Source of the DNA: Pseudomonas fluorescens
GTDB lineage: Bacteria; Pseudomonadota; Gammaproteobacteria; Pseudomonadales; Pseudomonadaceae
Length of the DNA stretch: 64,000 bases
Assembly: GCF_001623525.1 (NCBI RefSeq)
Contig: NZ_CP015225.1
Span: 6,708,501-6,772,500 of the forward strand
Direction: 5' to 3'
Under the pieces are notes generated by a model. The model was given only the letters and a program-made list of their open reading frames with translations. It searched no databases and was not told the DNA's origin. The position numbers and the translations under genes are program-made. Positions 17,843-27,262 of this stretch are shown here, piece by piece. Positions within the stretch are counted from its first letter, which is position 1, and every line of letters begins with the position of its first letter.

Positions 17843-17868
17843 AAAATCCTAGCGAAGTGCAAAATCCT
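17843..17868 (+). promoter_or_regulatory. Direct repeat upstream of the first flp gene
   Basis: AAAATCCT occurs at 17843-17850 and 17861-17868, 18 bases start to start, about 90 bases before the first flp ATG. Tandem half-sites at this spacing are typical of AraC-type activators, and the divergent gene encodes one. No binding evidence. Confidence 0.35.
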
Positions 17869-17959
17869 CCTAACGGCTATGACCACCTGCTGACTAGGGT
17901 TGCATCAGGCAGTTCGCAATGTACTGCCCTTGAAAAACAACCCCGATGAGGTGTGCGAA

Positions 17960-18154
17960 ATGACTCTTCAAACAATCAAGGCTTCGGTACTGAAGTTCGC
18001 CAAAGATGAAGATGGCCTGACCATTGTGGAATACGCCGTGGCCGGTGGGTTGATCACCGTATTGGTGGCCGCTGCGTTTGTGCTTCTGGGCGGTGCCGTG
18101 AATACCAAGATCCGTGCGCTGTGCCAGGCGGTCAACGGCAACGTTGCTTGCTGA
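17960..18154 (+). CDS. flp: Flp-type pilin, copy 1
   Basis: A 64-residue prepilin. The leader ends KDEDG, then cleavage before LTIVEYAVAGG; the mature protein of 45 residues has the Flp-family Glu5-Tyr6 pair and a single hydrophobic helix. Two cysteines lie near the C terminus (ALCQA and the last residue), perhaps forming a disulfide. The start is the ATG with GAGGTG upstream, not the longer frame from 17900. It is the major subunit of the Tad pilus, processed by the prepilin peptidase at 18534-19064. It is nearly identical to copy 2. Confidence 0.93.
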   Translation: MTLQTIKASVLKFAKDEDGLTIVEYAVAGGLITVLVAAAFVLLGGAVNTKIRALCQAVNGNVAC

Positions 18155-18312
18155 CAGCGGCAACTTGCGGTGAAGGGGGCACGGTTACTTTCAAGGGAAT
18201 AACGCTTGCGACTCTTTTGCAGTGAGTACAACGAATCAATCAAATGGACTTCGCGCTGTCCCCTCCAACCAAGTTCGTAGCATAACTTCTTAACGCGCGT
18301 GAGGTTCATGAA

Positions 18313-18507
18313 ATGACTTTCCAGACAATAAGAACTTCGATCAGCAAGTTCGCCAAAGATGAAGACGGCCTGACCATTGTTGAATACGCGGTGGCGGGTG
18401 GCTTGATCACGGTGTTGGTGGCAGCGGCATTCGTCCTTCTGGGCGGCGCAGTGGACACCAAGATCCGTGCGTTGTGCCAAGCCGCCAATGGCAACGTCGC
18501 CTGCTAA
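18313..18507 (+). CDS. flp: Flp-type pilin, copy 2
   Basis: 64 residues, differing from copy 1 at about ten positions, mostly in the leader (MTFQTIRTSISKF) and at NTK/DTK and AVN/AAN. It has the same cleavage site G/LTIVEY and the same two C-terminal cysteines. It has its own GAGG ribosome-binding site. The 158-base gap from copy 1 keeps coding-like remnants around its end, consistent with a tandem duplication. Whether both are assembled together is unknown. Confidence 0.93.
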   Translation: MTFQTIRTSISKFAKDEDGLTIVEYAVAGGLITVLVAAAFVLLGGAVDTKIRALCQAANGNVAC

Positions 18508-18533
18508 CGATAATCACACTAGGGAGACGCATC

Positions 18534-19064
18534 ATGTCCATGGAATTGCTGGTGTCGACGGTGCTGCTGCTGGGACTGCTGGGTGTGGCGGTGGTGAGCG
18601 ATCTGCTTCGCCACCGCATCCCCAACACGCTGGTCCTGTTGGGCCTTGCCCTGGGGTTGGCCGGCCAGGTTTATACCGGTGGGCTCGGCGGCCTGGGCGA
18701 CATCCTATTGGGCATGCTGATCTGTTTCGGGTTGTTCCTGCCTATGTACGCGGTGGGTGGCATGGCCGCCGGTGACGTCAAGCTGATGACCATGGTCGGC
18801 AGCTTCCTGCCTTTTCATTACGCACTGTGGGCGGCGCTGTTCAGCCTGATCGCCGGCGGTGTGTGCGGTTTCCTGATCGTCCTGGCCCGTGGCCAACTGC
18901 TCCAGACCTTGGGGCGCTATTGGTTGATGGTGCGAGCCCAGGCCTATCTGGCGCCGACTTCCGATGAAGTGGCCGGTAAACCCTTTCCTTATTCGATTGC
19001 GATCCTGATCGGTACTTTGAACAGCGTTTACTGGCAACTGGTTGCCGGCGGCTGGGGAGTCTAG
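18534..19064 (+). CDS. tadV: Prepilin peptidase, TadV/CpaA
   Basis: 176 residues, an inner-membrane aspartic protease of the short A24 type that lacks the methyltransferase domain. The two catalytic aspartates are in VVSDLLRHRIPN and in the GxGD-like motif MAAGDVKLM. About five membrane helices. The start is the ATG after AGGGAGA, 26 bases after flp copy 2. It cuts Flp and TadE-like prepilins after glycine. Confidence 0.93.
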   Translation: MSMELLVSTVLLLGLLGVAVVSDLLRHRIPNTLVLLGLALGLAGQVYTGGLGGLGDILLGMLICFGLFLPMYAVGGMAAGDVKLMTMVGSFLPFHYALWAALFSLIAGGVCGFLIVLARGQLLQTLGRYWLMVRAQAYLAPTSDEVAGKPFPYSIAILIGTLNSVYWQLVAGGWGV

Positions 19065-19066
19065 TC

Positions 19067-20395
19067 ATGCACGTCATCAACGATAGCGATGCCTACCCCA
19101 GCGAACGGGAAGCGGTCCAACGCCTGGCGCCACAACCTTGCACCATTCGCGACACCGGCCTGAGCGACAGTTTCCTGGGTGAGCTGGTGTGCAAGCATCT
19201 GCACGACGCCGGTGTGCTGGACATGTCGCGGCTGGTGGAGCGCCTGGCCCTGACTGGCGCGGTGCTGGAAGAGGTCCTGGCGTTCCTGCGCAAGGACGGT
19301 CGTGTCGAAGTGCTGGGCCAGCTGGGGCAAACGGGTGTACAGACGCTGCGCTATGGCCTGACCGAACGCGGTCGCAGTTCGGCGCGTGACGCCCTGGCCC
19401 GTAGCGGCTACATCGGCGCGGCCCCGTTCCCGGTGAGCACCTATCGCTCGCTGATCAAGATCCAGACCATTCACCATGGCCGCATCACCGCCAAGGACAT
19501 GCACCAGGCCTTGGCCGGCCTGGTGCTGAGCCAAGGCATGCTCGACCAGTTGGGCGTCGCCCTGAATTCCGGGCGGGCGATCATGATCTACGGTCCGGCG
19601 GGCACGGGCAAAACCTATGTCAGCAGCCGATTGATCCGGCTGTTCGCCGAGGCGATCTGGGTGCCCCATGCCATCGTCATCAACGAGTCGGTCATCGAGA
19701 TCTACGACCCGCAGGTGCACCAGCGCCTGGATGACCACGGCCAATCGAACAACCTGATGCTCAACGAAGGCATCGACCGCCGGCTGCTGTGCTGCAAACG
19801 CCCGATCGTCATTACCGGCGGCGAGCTGAACATGGAACAGCTGGACGTGCGCTACGACCCGTTCACCCGGCAATACCAGGCGGCTTTGCAGCTCAAGGCC
19901 AGCAACGGCCTGTTCATCATCGATGACATGGGCCGCCAGCGCATGGCCCCAGCCGAGTTGCTCAATCGCTGGATCGTACCCATGGAGGAGAAGCGCGACT
20001 TCATCAACCTGGGCGGCGGCCGGCATTGCGAGCTGCCATTCGACCTGGTGCTGGTGTTTTCCACCAACCTCAATCCCCTCGAATTGGCCGACGAGGCCTT
20101 CCTGCGGCGCATTGGCTACAAGGTGCAGTTCGGCTACCTCAAGCCCGAGGAGTACGAACAGATCTGGCGCCAGGAATGCGAACGCCTGGGCATCCCGTAT
20201 GACCCCCTGTTGGTGCGCTATGTCCTGCAGCGGTTGTATGCAAGCGAAGGCATGCCGCTGGTGCCTTGTCATCCCCGTGACCTGTTGAACATGGCGCTCG
20301 ACCGCCAGCGTTACCTGGGCGGTTCCGGCCCGCTGTTGCCGCAAGAGCTGGAATGGGCCTGGCACAACTACTTCGTTCAGCTCGACTTCCTTTGA
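19067..20395 (+). CDS. AAA+ ATPase associated with the Tad locus
   Basis: 442 residues. The N-terminal 110 residues hold a winged-helix-like region. The AAA+ module follows: Walker A GPAGTGKT at 176-183, Walker B GLFIIDDMGRQ, and sensor 1 LVLVFSTNLNP, then a helical lid. It is not the TadA secretion ATPase or TadZ, both encoded downstream. It starts two bases after tadV. Genes of this kind occur in some proteobacterial tad loci, but I know of no defined role. A chaperone-like or regulatory function is inference. Confidence 0.82.
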   Translation: MHVINDSDAYPSEREAVQRLAPQPCTIRDTGLSDSFLGELVCKHLHDAGVLDMSRLVERLALTGAVLEEVLAFLRKDGRVEVLGQLGQTGVQTLRYGLTERGRSSARDALARSGYIGAAPFPVSTYRSLIKIQTIHHGRITAKDMHQALAGLVLSQGMLDQLGVALNSGRAIMIYGPAGTGKTYVSSRLIRLFAEAIWVPHAIVINESVIEIYDPQVHQRLDDHGQSNNLMLNEGIDRRLLCCKRPIVITGGELNMEQLDVRYDPFTRQYQAALQLKASNGLFIIDDMGRQRMAPAELLNRWIVPMEEKRDFINLGGGRHCELPFDLVLVFSTNLNPLELADEAFLRRIGYKVQFGYLKPEEYEQIWRQECERLGIPYDPLLVRYVLQRLYASEGMPLVPCHPRDLLNMALDRQRYLGGSGPLLPQELEWAWHNYFVQLDFL

Positions 20396-20410
20396 TCTGG
20401 AGATACCGAC

Positions 20411-21223
20411 ATGAGCTCTCGTACGCTTCCGCTGATAGGCGTTTCCCTGGTAATGGGCCTTGGTGCCGCATGGATGGCTGACGCCTGGCTGAGCGCGCGA
20501 CTCAACGCGTCTCCCGATGATCATTTGCGAAGCGTGGTGGTCGCCACGGTGGAAATCCCCTTCGGGCAAATGGTCGAGGCCCAGCAGGTCACCACCGTGC
20601 GCATGCCCATGGACACGATCCCGGACGACGCCTTCGATTCCAGCGAGCAGGCCGTAGGCAAGATCGCCACCTTCGACATCCTGCGTGGCGACATCGTGCG
20701 GGGCGCGCGGTTGAGTGAGCACCTGGGTGGCAGCACCCTGGCTTCGCTGATCGCACCGGACAAACGCGCCATTTCGGTAAGGGTGGATGATGTGGTCGGC
20801 GTGGGTGGCTTCCTCTTGCCGGGCAACCGGGTCGATGTCTTGGCGACCAAGACCACCAGTGCCGGCAGCAACAGTGCGACGTCCCGGACCCTCCTGGAAA
20901 ACCTGCGGGTACTGGCCGTGGACCAGACCGCAGGCACGGACAAGACCCAACCCGTAGTGGTGCGTGCTGTGACGTTGGAAATGTCGGCCACCGAAGCGGA
21001 ATTGCTGGTCACTGCGCAGACCGAGGGCAAGTTGCAATTGGCCTTGCGCAACCCGTTGAACCTGGAGAAAAAGGCCGTGGCCGTTGCACCGCCAGCCCCG
21101 GCGCCAGTCATGGCGATGGCCGCTCCACTGCCAAAACCTGTGGTACAGCGCAGTGCCAAGCCGCAAGGCGGGGCGATCACGCTGATCCGCGGAACTGAAA
21201 GCAGTGTGATCAATGTCCGCTGA
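20411..21223 (+). CDS. rcpC: Flp pilus assembly protein RcpC/CpaB
   Basis: 270 residues. An N-terminal membrane segment (LIGVSLVMGLGAAWMADAWL) is followed by the SAF-domain region (VVVATVEIPFGQMVEAQQVT) and the RcpC/CpaB core (ISVRVDDVVGVGGFLLPGNR, then VDVLATKT). The C-terminal 60 residues are Ala/Pro-rich and basic. The family stabilises the secretin in the periplasm. GGAG lies ahead of the ATG. The secretin itself is encoded on the other strand, at 30367-31590. Confidence 0.92.
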   Translation: MSSRTLPLIGVSLVMGLGAAWMADAWLSARLNASPDDHLRSVVVATVEIPFGQMVEAQQVTTVRMPMDTIPDDAFDSSEQAVGKIATFDILRGDIVRGARLSEHLGGSTLASLIAPDKRAISVRVDDVVGVGGFLLPGNRVDVLATKTTSAGSNSATSRTLLENLRVLAVDQTAGTDKTQPVVVRAVTLEMSATEAELLVTAQTEGKLQLALRNPLNLEKKAVAVAPPAPAPVMAMAAPLPKPVVQRSAKPQGGAITLIRGTESSVINVR

Positions 21224-21293
21224 GTAACACCCTCCATGCCAGGCCCTTGTGGACCGTGGCGATGCCGATCCTCAAACGTTGTATGAGGGCTCG

Positions 21294-22610
21294 ATGATGA
21301 ATGCCAATATCCGGCGCCAGGGAGGGGCGGTGAGTGTACTGATGGTGATCGCGTTGGTAGCGATTTCCATGATGGCGGCGTTGGCCCTGGATGGCGGGCA
21401 CATGCTGCTGAACAAGACGCGTCTGCAAAATGCGGTGGATGCCGCCGCCCTGGGCGGGGCCAAGACCCTGAGCCAGGTGAGTGGCAGCATCAACATGGCC
21501 AGCACCACTCGCGCGGCGGCCCTGGACACGCTCAACAGAAACGCCAACGCCGCCGGCAACACCGAACTGGCAACCGCCGTTGCTGGCAACCCGGGGGCGT
21601 TTGCCGTGGTGGAACTGTCCAGCAGCGTCTACGGCCCGTTCTCCTATCCAGGGCCAACCGATGCCAAATACGTACGGGTGTCGGTGGCCAGCTATCAATT
21701 GAACGGTTTTTTCTGGAGCTTCGTGCAAACGATGGGCAGCGCCGGCTTGGGCAACAAGCGCGTGGCGGCGATTGCCACCGCGGGGCCCAGCCCCACCTCT
21801 CCGTGTGATCTGGCGCCGTTGATGGTCTGTGGCGATCCCACTCAATACGACCCGGCCGCCGGCAACTTCTGGGGGTATCAGTTTGGCGATCTGGAAGTCT
21901 TGAAAACGGCGGCGGGGAACACATCACCCATCGGCCCGGGCAACTTCCAATTGCTGGATTTCGGCTCAGGCGGCAGCGCAGTCCGCGAGGATCTGGCCGG
22001 CGGTGGCTCGGTTTGCCGCAGTGTCGGCGACAACGTCCAGACTGCGCCAGGTAATAAAGCCGGTCCTACTTCCCAAGGCTTGAATACGCGCTTCGGTATC
22101 TACAACGGCCCCGTCAGTTCTTCGGACTACCCGCCGGACCTGGTCACGTCCTCAGGCACCCCGGCGATCACCTACAACGATGCGCTCTCCCAGGCGCAAT
22201 ACAAAGGCCAATCCATCAATTCGAGCAACGGCGATCTTTCGGCGGGCGGCGAGGCGATACAGGACTACAACGACTGGCGGGCCCAGGTCGCCGCCTGTGT
22301 GGCGGGGGGCGGCAGCGGTTGTGAAAGCAACGGGGTTTTCGAGCGCCGGATGTTGAAAATCGTGATCGGTGATTGCGCCGGGAAGCTGAGCGGCTCGACG
22401 TCGATTCCAGTCTTGGGGTTCGGCTGCTATTTCGTCGTGCAGCCGGTGGACGGCGGTGGTTCGGAGTCCATTATCTTCGGCCAGTTCGTCCAGGAGTGCG
22501 AAGGCGACAACGTACCCGGTCCTACGCCCTCCACCGATTCCGGCCCGCAGATCATCCAGCTCTACAAAACCTATCTCAACGGCAGCGGCACGCCGAGCAC
22601 CGACTCGTAG
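21294..22610 (+). CDS. tadG: TadG-like pilus assembly protein
   Basis: 438 residues. The N-terminal Tad motif (RRQGGAVSVLMVIALVAISM) holds one membrane helix, followed by the TadG hallmark LQNAVDAAALGGAK. The remaining 380 residues form a large periplasmic or extracellular domain rich in Gly/Ser with scattered cysteines (SPCDLAPLMVCGDP, CVAGGGSGCES, IVIGDCAGK). Start at ATG 21294 or 21297; GAGGG precedes both. It is needed for pilus assembly in the family; here it precedes the tadE-like genes. Confidence 0.87.
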   Translation: MMNANIRRQGGAVSVLMVIALVAISMMAALALDGGHMLLNKTRLQNAVDAAALGGAKTLSQVSGSINMASTTRAAALDTLNRNANAAGNTELATAVAGNPGAFAVVELSSSVYGPFSYPGPTDAKYVRVSVASYQLNGFFWSFVQTMGSAGLGNKRVAAIATAGPSPTSPCDLAPLMVCGDPTQYDPAAGNFWGYQFGDLEVLKTAAGNTSPIGPGNFQLLDFGSGGSAVREDLAGGGSVCRSVGDNVQTAPGNKAGPTSQGLNTRFGIYNGPVSSSDYPPDLVTSSGTPAITYNDALSQAQYKGQSINSSNGDLSAGGEAIQDYNDWRAQVAACVAGGGSGCESNGVFERRMLKIVIGDCAGKLSGSTSIPVLGFGCYFVVQPVDGGGSESIIFGQFVQECEGDNVPGPTPSTDSGPQIIQLYKTYLNGSGTPSTDS

Positions 22611-22618
22611 GAGGCGTC

Positions 22619-23098
22619 ATGGGACTTTCTCATTTCAAACCCGCACAAGCCCAGCAAGGCGTAGCGCTGGTGGAGTTCACCCTGGTGCTGCCGTTGCTGC
22701 TGTTGTTGCTGCTGGCCTTCGGCGAGTTCGGCCGCATGCTCTACCAATACAACGTGCTATTGCAGGCCAGTCGCGATGCCGACCGTTTCGTCGCCAGCCA
22801 GGCGTGGAATACCACCCTGGGCGGCATCACGCTGAACAACACGTTGCTGACCCAGACAAAAAACGTCGCGGTGTATGGCGTGCCCAGTGCTACCGGCACC
22901 GCCGTGGTGTCAGGGTTGACCACGGCTCACGTTCAGGTCGCCGCCGAGGGCATCGATCATGTGCGCGTCACCATAACCTACCCCTTCTGTCCGGTGATTG
23001 GTGCGGGTAACTGCACAGGTTCGATTCCAGGATTTTTCGGCAATGCCATTCCCTTGGGCATCCAGTTGGTCGCAACCACCGTGATGAGGGCGCTGTGA
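22619..23098 (+). CDS. tadE: TadE-like pseudopilin, first
   Basis: 159 residues. The N terminus has the TadE pattern: a short basic leader, QQGVALVEFTLVLPLLLLLL, then LAFGEFGRMLYQYNVLLQAS. The glutamate after the hydrophobic start (VEF) fits prepilin peptidase processing. A periplasmic domain of about 110 residues includes a cysteine pair (YPFCPVIGAGNC). The start is the ATG with GGAGG seven bases upstream; the longer frame overlaps tadG and is not real. Confidence 0.88.
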   Translation: MGLSHFKPAQAQQGVALVEFTLVLPLLLLLLLAFGEFGRMLYQYNVLLQASRDADRFVASQAWNTTLGGITLNNTLLTQTKNVAVYGVPSATGTAVVSGLTTAHVQVAAEGIDHVRVTITYPFCPVIGAGNCTGSIPGFFGNAIPLGIQLVATTVMRAL

Positions 23099-23592
23099 TG
23101 AATCACAAACACATGCGCGGCACTTACATCGTGGAGTTTTCCTTCGTGGGCTTGCTGGTGTTCATCCTGCTGTTCGGCGTGGTGGAAATGGGCCGGTTGT
23201 ACTTCACGGTCAACGCGCTGGATGAAGCGGCGCGCCGTGGAGTCCGGCTGGCGGCGGTGTGCAATATCAGCGACCCGGTGGTGTTGCGTCGGGCCATCTT
23301 CAACGCCGCGACGGACGCCGGCACCAGTCAACTGATCACCAGCCTGGCGACCACGAACCTGGCGCTGACCTACCTGGATGTCAACGGAGCCGTCGTGGCG
23401 AACCCAGCCGACACCTCCGGCGCCAACGGTTTCCGTGCCATTCGCTACGTTCGCTTGAGCGTGGAGAACTTCGTTTTCAACCTGTTCATTCCCGGCTTAG
23501 GCGTGCCCATTACCTTGCCCGCGTTCAGGGCAACCTTGCCACGCGAAAGCCTTGGGCGTCATTCCGATTCCGGGGAGATCACACCATGCTGA
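23098..23592 (+). CDS. TadE/TadF-like pseudopilin, second
   Basis: 164 residues. Its ATG overlaps the previous stop by one base (TGATG). It has the TadE/F N terminus (RGTYIVEFSFVGLLVFILLF then GVVEMGRLYFTVNALDEAAR) and a periplasmic domain with one cysteine near VCNISDP. It probably forms the minor pseudopilin pair with the preceding gene. Whether it corresponds to TadF in function cannot be decided from sequence. Confidence 0.87.
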   Translation: MNHKHMRGTYIVEFSFVGLLVFILLFGVVEMGRLYFTVNALDEAARRGVRLAAVCNISDPVVLRRAIFNAATDAGTSQLITSLATTNLALTYLDVNGAVVANPADTSGANGFRAIRYVRLSVENFVFNLFIPGLGVPITLPAFRATLPRESLGRHSDSGEITPC

Positions 23593-24806
23593 ATACCAGG
23601 GAAACTCCGCTTTCGACCGCGACTGGCAGAGCCGGGCTGCGGATACTGATCAGCAGCCGCGATGCCACGGCCCTGCGTGACCTGCAATGCGTCTGCCAGC
23701 GTATGCCTGGCCTTGAGGTGAGTACGCGCCTGGTCAGCAACGGGCATGTCGACCCGCTCTACGGCCTGGACCGCATGCCCGACCTGTTGCTGCTACGCGT
23801 CAGCCACCTGTGGCGCGAAGAATTGTCAGCCTTGCTGCAACGTCCGGCCCATGAACGTCCGCCGATGCTGGTGTGTGGTCCCTTGGGTGAGCAGGAGGGC
23901 ATGCGCCTGGCGATGCAGGCCGGCGCTCGGGACGTGCTGCCCGAACCCATCGCCGATACGGAGTTGGTGGCGGCCCTGAATCGCCTGGTGACGGAAGTCC
24001 GCCTCGGCAACGGCAATGAAGGGAAGCTGATCGCGGTGATCAGCGCCAAGGGTGGTTCCGGCGGAACCCTGGTGGCGTGCAACCTGGCCCAACAACTCAG
24101 CGCCCGGGCCGGCAATACGCTGTTGCTGGACATGGACCTGCAATTTGGCAGCGTGACCCATTACCTGGACGTAGCGCAGTCCCACAGCCATCTGGAAGTG
24201 CTGCAGCAGATCGATGACATGGACAGCGTCGCGCTGCGGGGTTTTTGCAGCCACTTCAGCCCGACCCTGCATGTGCTCGGTGGCCGGGCCGGCGAGTTGT
24301 GCCTGCCCCAGGACGCCCAACCCGAACAGCTCGATGCCCTGTTGCAACTGGCTCGTACCAGCTATGACTGGGTGGTGGTGGACCTGCCGCGGCAGATCGA
24401 CCACCTCACCGGCTCGGTGCTGGAGCAGGTGGACCGGGTGTACGTGGTGGTGCAACAGAGCGTCAGCCACCTGCGCGATGCCAGCGCCCTGGTGCGGATC
24501 CTGCGTGAAGACCTGGGCGTGCGCGGGGATCAGTTGCAGATCGTGATCAATCGCTATGACAAAAACGCCGCCGTCAGCCTCAAGGACATCGGCGAGGCCC
24601 TGCGTTGCACGAACCTGTCGAAATTGCCCAATGACTTCAACCTGGTCAGCCAGAGTCAGAACACTGGCGTGCCGTTGGGGCTGCATGCGCCGAAGGCGGC
24701 CATCACCGCCGCCCTGCGCGATTTGACCGAAGACCTGGTCGGTCACCAGATGGCCACAGACAAGGGCCTGCTTAAACGTGCCTTCAACCGTTTTTTCGGG
24801 GGATGA
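23586..24806 (+). CDS. tadZ: Pilus localisation ATPase-like protein TadZ/CpaE
   Basis: 406 residues. The N-terminal 130 residues form an atypical receiver domain (LRILISSRDATALRDLQC, ending EPIADTELVAAL). A ParA/MinD-type ATPase follows: deviant Walker A ISAKGGSGGTLVAC near 152-165, switch region LLLDMDLQFGSVTHYLD, and Walker B-like YDWVVVDLPRQID. TadZ proteins mark the cell pole for pilus assembly. The ATG overlaps the previous gene by seven bases. Confidence 0.92.
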   Translation: MLNTRETPLSTATGRAGLRILISSRDATALRDLQCVCQRMPGLEVSTRLVSNGHVDPLYGLDRMPDLLLLRVSHLWREELSALLQRPAHERPPMLVCGPLGEQEGMRLAMQAGARDVLPEPIADTELVAALNRLVTEVRLGNGNEGKLIAVISAKGGSGGTLVACNLAQQLSARAGNTLLLDMDLQFGSVTHYLDVAQSHSHLEVLQQIDDMDSVALRGFCSHFSPTLHVLGGRAGELCLPQDAQPEQLDALLQLARTSYDWVVVDLPRQIDHLTGSVLEQVDRVYVVVQQSVSHLRDASALVRILREDLGVRGDQLQIVINRYDKNAAVSLKDIGEALRCTNLSKLPNDFNLVSQSQNTGVPLGLHAPKAAITAALRDLTEDLVGHQMATDKGLLKRAFNRFFGG

Positions 24807-24809
24807 CCC

Positions 24810-26252
24810 ATGATCAGCGACTTTCGTAACCGCTTGCGCAAACAACCTTCCAAATCCGGCGCCTCAGCGGGCACCCAGCCCGAGGACGGCTTGCCGGACC
24901 CGACGGACGCCTTGATGGCCTGGGAACAGGCCATCCCCGACGTGCTGTATGAAACCCGCAGCCAGGTGACCCCGGTGGAGGCCGAATGGCGGGAAAAGAT
25001 CTACCAGCAACTGCTCAAGGTCATGGACCTGTCGTTGCTCGATACCCTTGAGCAAGCCGAGGCCGCGCGGCAGATACGCGAAATTTGCCAGCGTCTGCTC
25101 GAGGAACATTCGGCGCCGGTGAGTACCGTCAGCCGGCAACTGATCATCAAGCAGATCACCGATGAAGTGCTCGGCCTCGGGCCGCTGGAACCGCTGTTGG
25201 CCGACCATAGCGTGTCCGACATCCTGGTCAATGGGTTTGCCTCGGTCTACGTCGAGCGCTTCGGCAAGCTGCAACGCACCGACGTGCGTTTTCGCGACGA
25301 CCAGCATCTGCTGAACATCATCGACCGTATCGTCTCCAGCCTGGGGCGGCGAATCGACGAGTCCTCGCCGTTGGTGGACGCCCGGCTCAAGGACGGTTCG
25401 CGGGTCAACGCGATCATTCCACCGCTGGCCATCGATGGTCCAAGCATGTCGATCCGGCGCTTCGCCGTGGACCTGCTCAACACCGACAGCCTGATCCAGG
25501 TCGGCACCATGACCCCGGCCATTGCCTTGCTGCTCAAGGCCATTGTTCGCGGGCGCCTGAATGTGCTGATCTCCGGCGGGACCGGCAGCGGCAAGACCAC
25601 CATGCTCAACGTGCTGTCGAGTTTCATCCCCCACAACGAACGCATCGTCACCATCGAGGATTCGGCCGAGCTGCAACTGCAGCAACCTCACGTGGTACGC
25701 CTGGAAACCCGGCCGTCGAACATCGAGGGACGTGGCGAGGTGAGCCAGCGGGAATTGGTGCGCAATAGCTTGCGGATGCGTCCGGACCGCATTGTCATCG
25801 GCGAGGTGCGTGGCGCCGAGGCGATGGACATGCTCACGGCGATGAACACCGGCCACGACGGTTCGCTGACCACCATTCACGCCAACACCGCACGGGACGC
25901 ATTAGGTCGAATCGAGAACATGGTGTCGATGACCGGGGCGACGTTTCCGATCAAGGCCATGCGTCAACAAATTGCCTCGGCCATCGATGTGGTGATCCAA
26001 CTGGAGCGTCAAGAAGACGGCAAGCGACGCGTGGTGAGCATGCAAGAGATCAATGGGATGGAAGGAGAGATCATCACCATGACCGAAATTTTCTCCTTCG
26101 TGCGCCAGGGCATCGGTGAGCACGGCGAGGTGCTTGGGGAGTATCGGCCCAGTGGCATGATCCCGGCATTCCGCGATGTGCTGGCCAAGCGCGGCATCGA
26201 GCTGCCACTGACCCTGTTTCGCCCTGAGTGGATGGAGGGCCGGACGTCATGA
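24810..26252 (+). CDS. tadA: Secretion ATPase TadA/CpaF
   Basis: 480 residues, full length. This is the hexameric motor that powers Flp pilus assembly. Motifs: an N-terminal domain to about 200, Walker [14 protein letters not shown] near residue 255, the Asp box [17 protein letters not shown], Walker [20 protein letters not shown], and the His box [10 protein letters not shown]. It starts three bases after tadZ. Confidence 0.96.
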   Translation: MISDFRNRLRKQPSKSGASAGTQPEDGLPDPTDALMAWEQAIPDVLYETRSQVTPVEAEWREKIYQQLLKVMDLSLLDTLEQAEAARQIREICQRLLEEHSAPVSTVSRQLIIKQITDEVLGLGPLEPLLADHSVSDILVNGFASVYVERFGKLQRTDVRFRDDQHLLNIIDRIVSSLGRRIDESSPLVDARLKDGSRVNAIIPPLAIDGPSMSIRRFAVDLLNTDSLIQVGTMTPAIALLLKAIVRGRLNVLISGGTGSGKTTMLNVLSSFIPHNERIVTIEDSAELQLQQPHVVRLETRPSNIEGRGEVSQRELVRNSLRMRPDRIVIGEVRGAEAMDMLTAMNTGHDGSLTTIHANTARDALGRIENMVSMTGATFPIKAMRQQIASAIDVVIQLERQEDGKRRVVSMQEINGMEGEIITMTEIFSFVRQGIGEHGEVLGEYRPSGMIPAFRDVLAKRGIELPLTLFRPEWMEGRTS

Positions 26253-27235
26253 GCAATATCCCCAGTGAGTTCATTCTGATTTTCCTCGGCATGGTGTTCA
26301 TCGCCGTATTCCTGCTGTCCCAGGGCGTGGTGGTGCCGGTGTTCGGTGAAGCCGGCAAGATGCGCAAGCGTATTCGCGGGCGCTTGCATGTGCTGGAGAA
26401 GGCCAACCACTTGCCCAACATGCAGACCGTGTTGCGGCAGAAATACCTGACGCGCCTGTCACCCTTGGAAGCCCGCCTGGAACAGCTGCCATTCATGGCC
26501 AACCTGACCCAACTGATCGAGCAGTCCGGTCATGAATACCGGGCCTATCGGGTCATGCTGCTGGGGCTGGTCCTGGGGGCGGCGGCCGGTGCCTTGGTAC
26601 TGATGGTCTCGCCCGTCTGGTGGCTGGCGCTGCTGGCGGCATTTGCGTTGACCTGGGTGCCGGTGTTGAAGATCCTGCGTGACCGCAACAAGCGTTTCGC
26701 CGCGTTCGAGGAAGGTTTGCCGGATGCGCTGGACGCCATGTGCCGGGCCTTGCGCGCCGGGCATCCGTTCAACGAAACCCTGCGTCTGGTCGCCGAGGAG
26801 CACAAAGGGCCGGTCGCCCAGGAATTCGGTATGACCTTTTCCGACATCAACTATGGCAACGACGTGCGCCGGGCCATGCTCGGCCTGCTGGAGCGGATGC
26901 CGAGCATGACGGTGATGATGCTGGTGACTTCGATCCTCATCCACCGCGAGACCGGCGGCAACCTGACCGAAGTGCTGGAGCGCTTGAGCCGCCTGATTCG
27001 CGGGCGTTTCCGGTTCCAGCGCAAGATCAAGACGTTGTCGGCGGAAGGGCGCATGTCGGCCTGGGTGCTGGTGGCGATCCCGTTCGTGCTGGCGATCGCC
27101 ATCGTGCTCACCAGCCCCAGCTACATGCCGGTGCTGATCAATGACCCCATAGGGCACAAGCTGATCATCGGCGCATTCTGCGCCATGTTGATCGGGATTT
27201 TCTGGATAAAGAAGATCATCCGGATCCAGGTTTAA
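26249..27235 (+). CDS. tadB: Pilus assembly membrane platform protein TadB
   Basis: 328 residues. The ATG overlaps the tadA stop (ATGA). There is an N-terminal membrane helix ([19 protein letters not shown]), two more around residues 105-145, the T2SSF cytoplasmic domain ([20 protein letters not shown] then [10 protein letters not shown]), and a terminal pair of helices. It forms the inner-membrane platform with TadC. Confidence 0.94.
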   Translation: MSNIPSEFILIFLGMVFIAVFLLSQGVVVPVFGEAGKMRKRIRGRLHVLEKANHLPNMQTVLRQKYLTRLSPLEARLEQLPFMANLTQLIEQSGHEYRAYRVMLLGLVLGAAAGALVLMVSPVWWLALLAAFALTWVPVLKILRDRNKRFAAFEEGLPDALDAMCRALRAGHPFNETLRLVAEEHKGPVAQEFGMTFSDINYGNDVRRAMLGLLERMPSMTVMMLVTSILIHRETGGNLTEVLERLSRLIRGRFRFQRKIKTLSAEGRMSAWVLVAIPFVLAIAIVLTSPSYMPVLINDPIGHKLIIGAFCAMLIGIFWIKKIIRIQV

Positions 27236-27262
27236 GCGCTGTTGCGCCAAGAGGTTTCAGTC

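Noticed and set aside
19061..21166. Open frame of 701 codons antisense to the AAA+ and rcpC genes
   Set aside because: It crosses two well-supported genes on the + strand and shows only shadow composition.
22373..22618. Longer version of the first tadE-like gene
   Set aside because: The extension overlaps tadG by over 200 bases in another frame, whereas ATG 22619 has GGAGG upstream and starts right at the prepilin-like leader.
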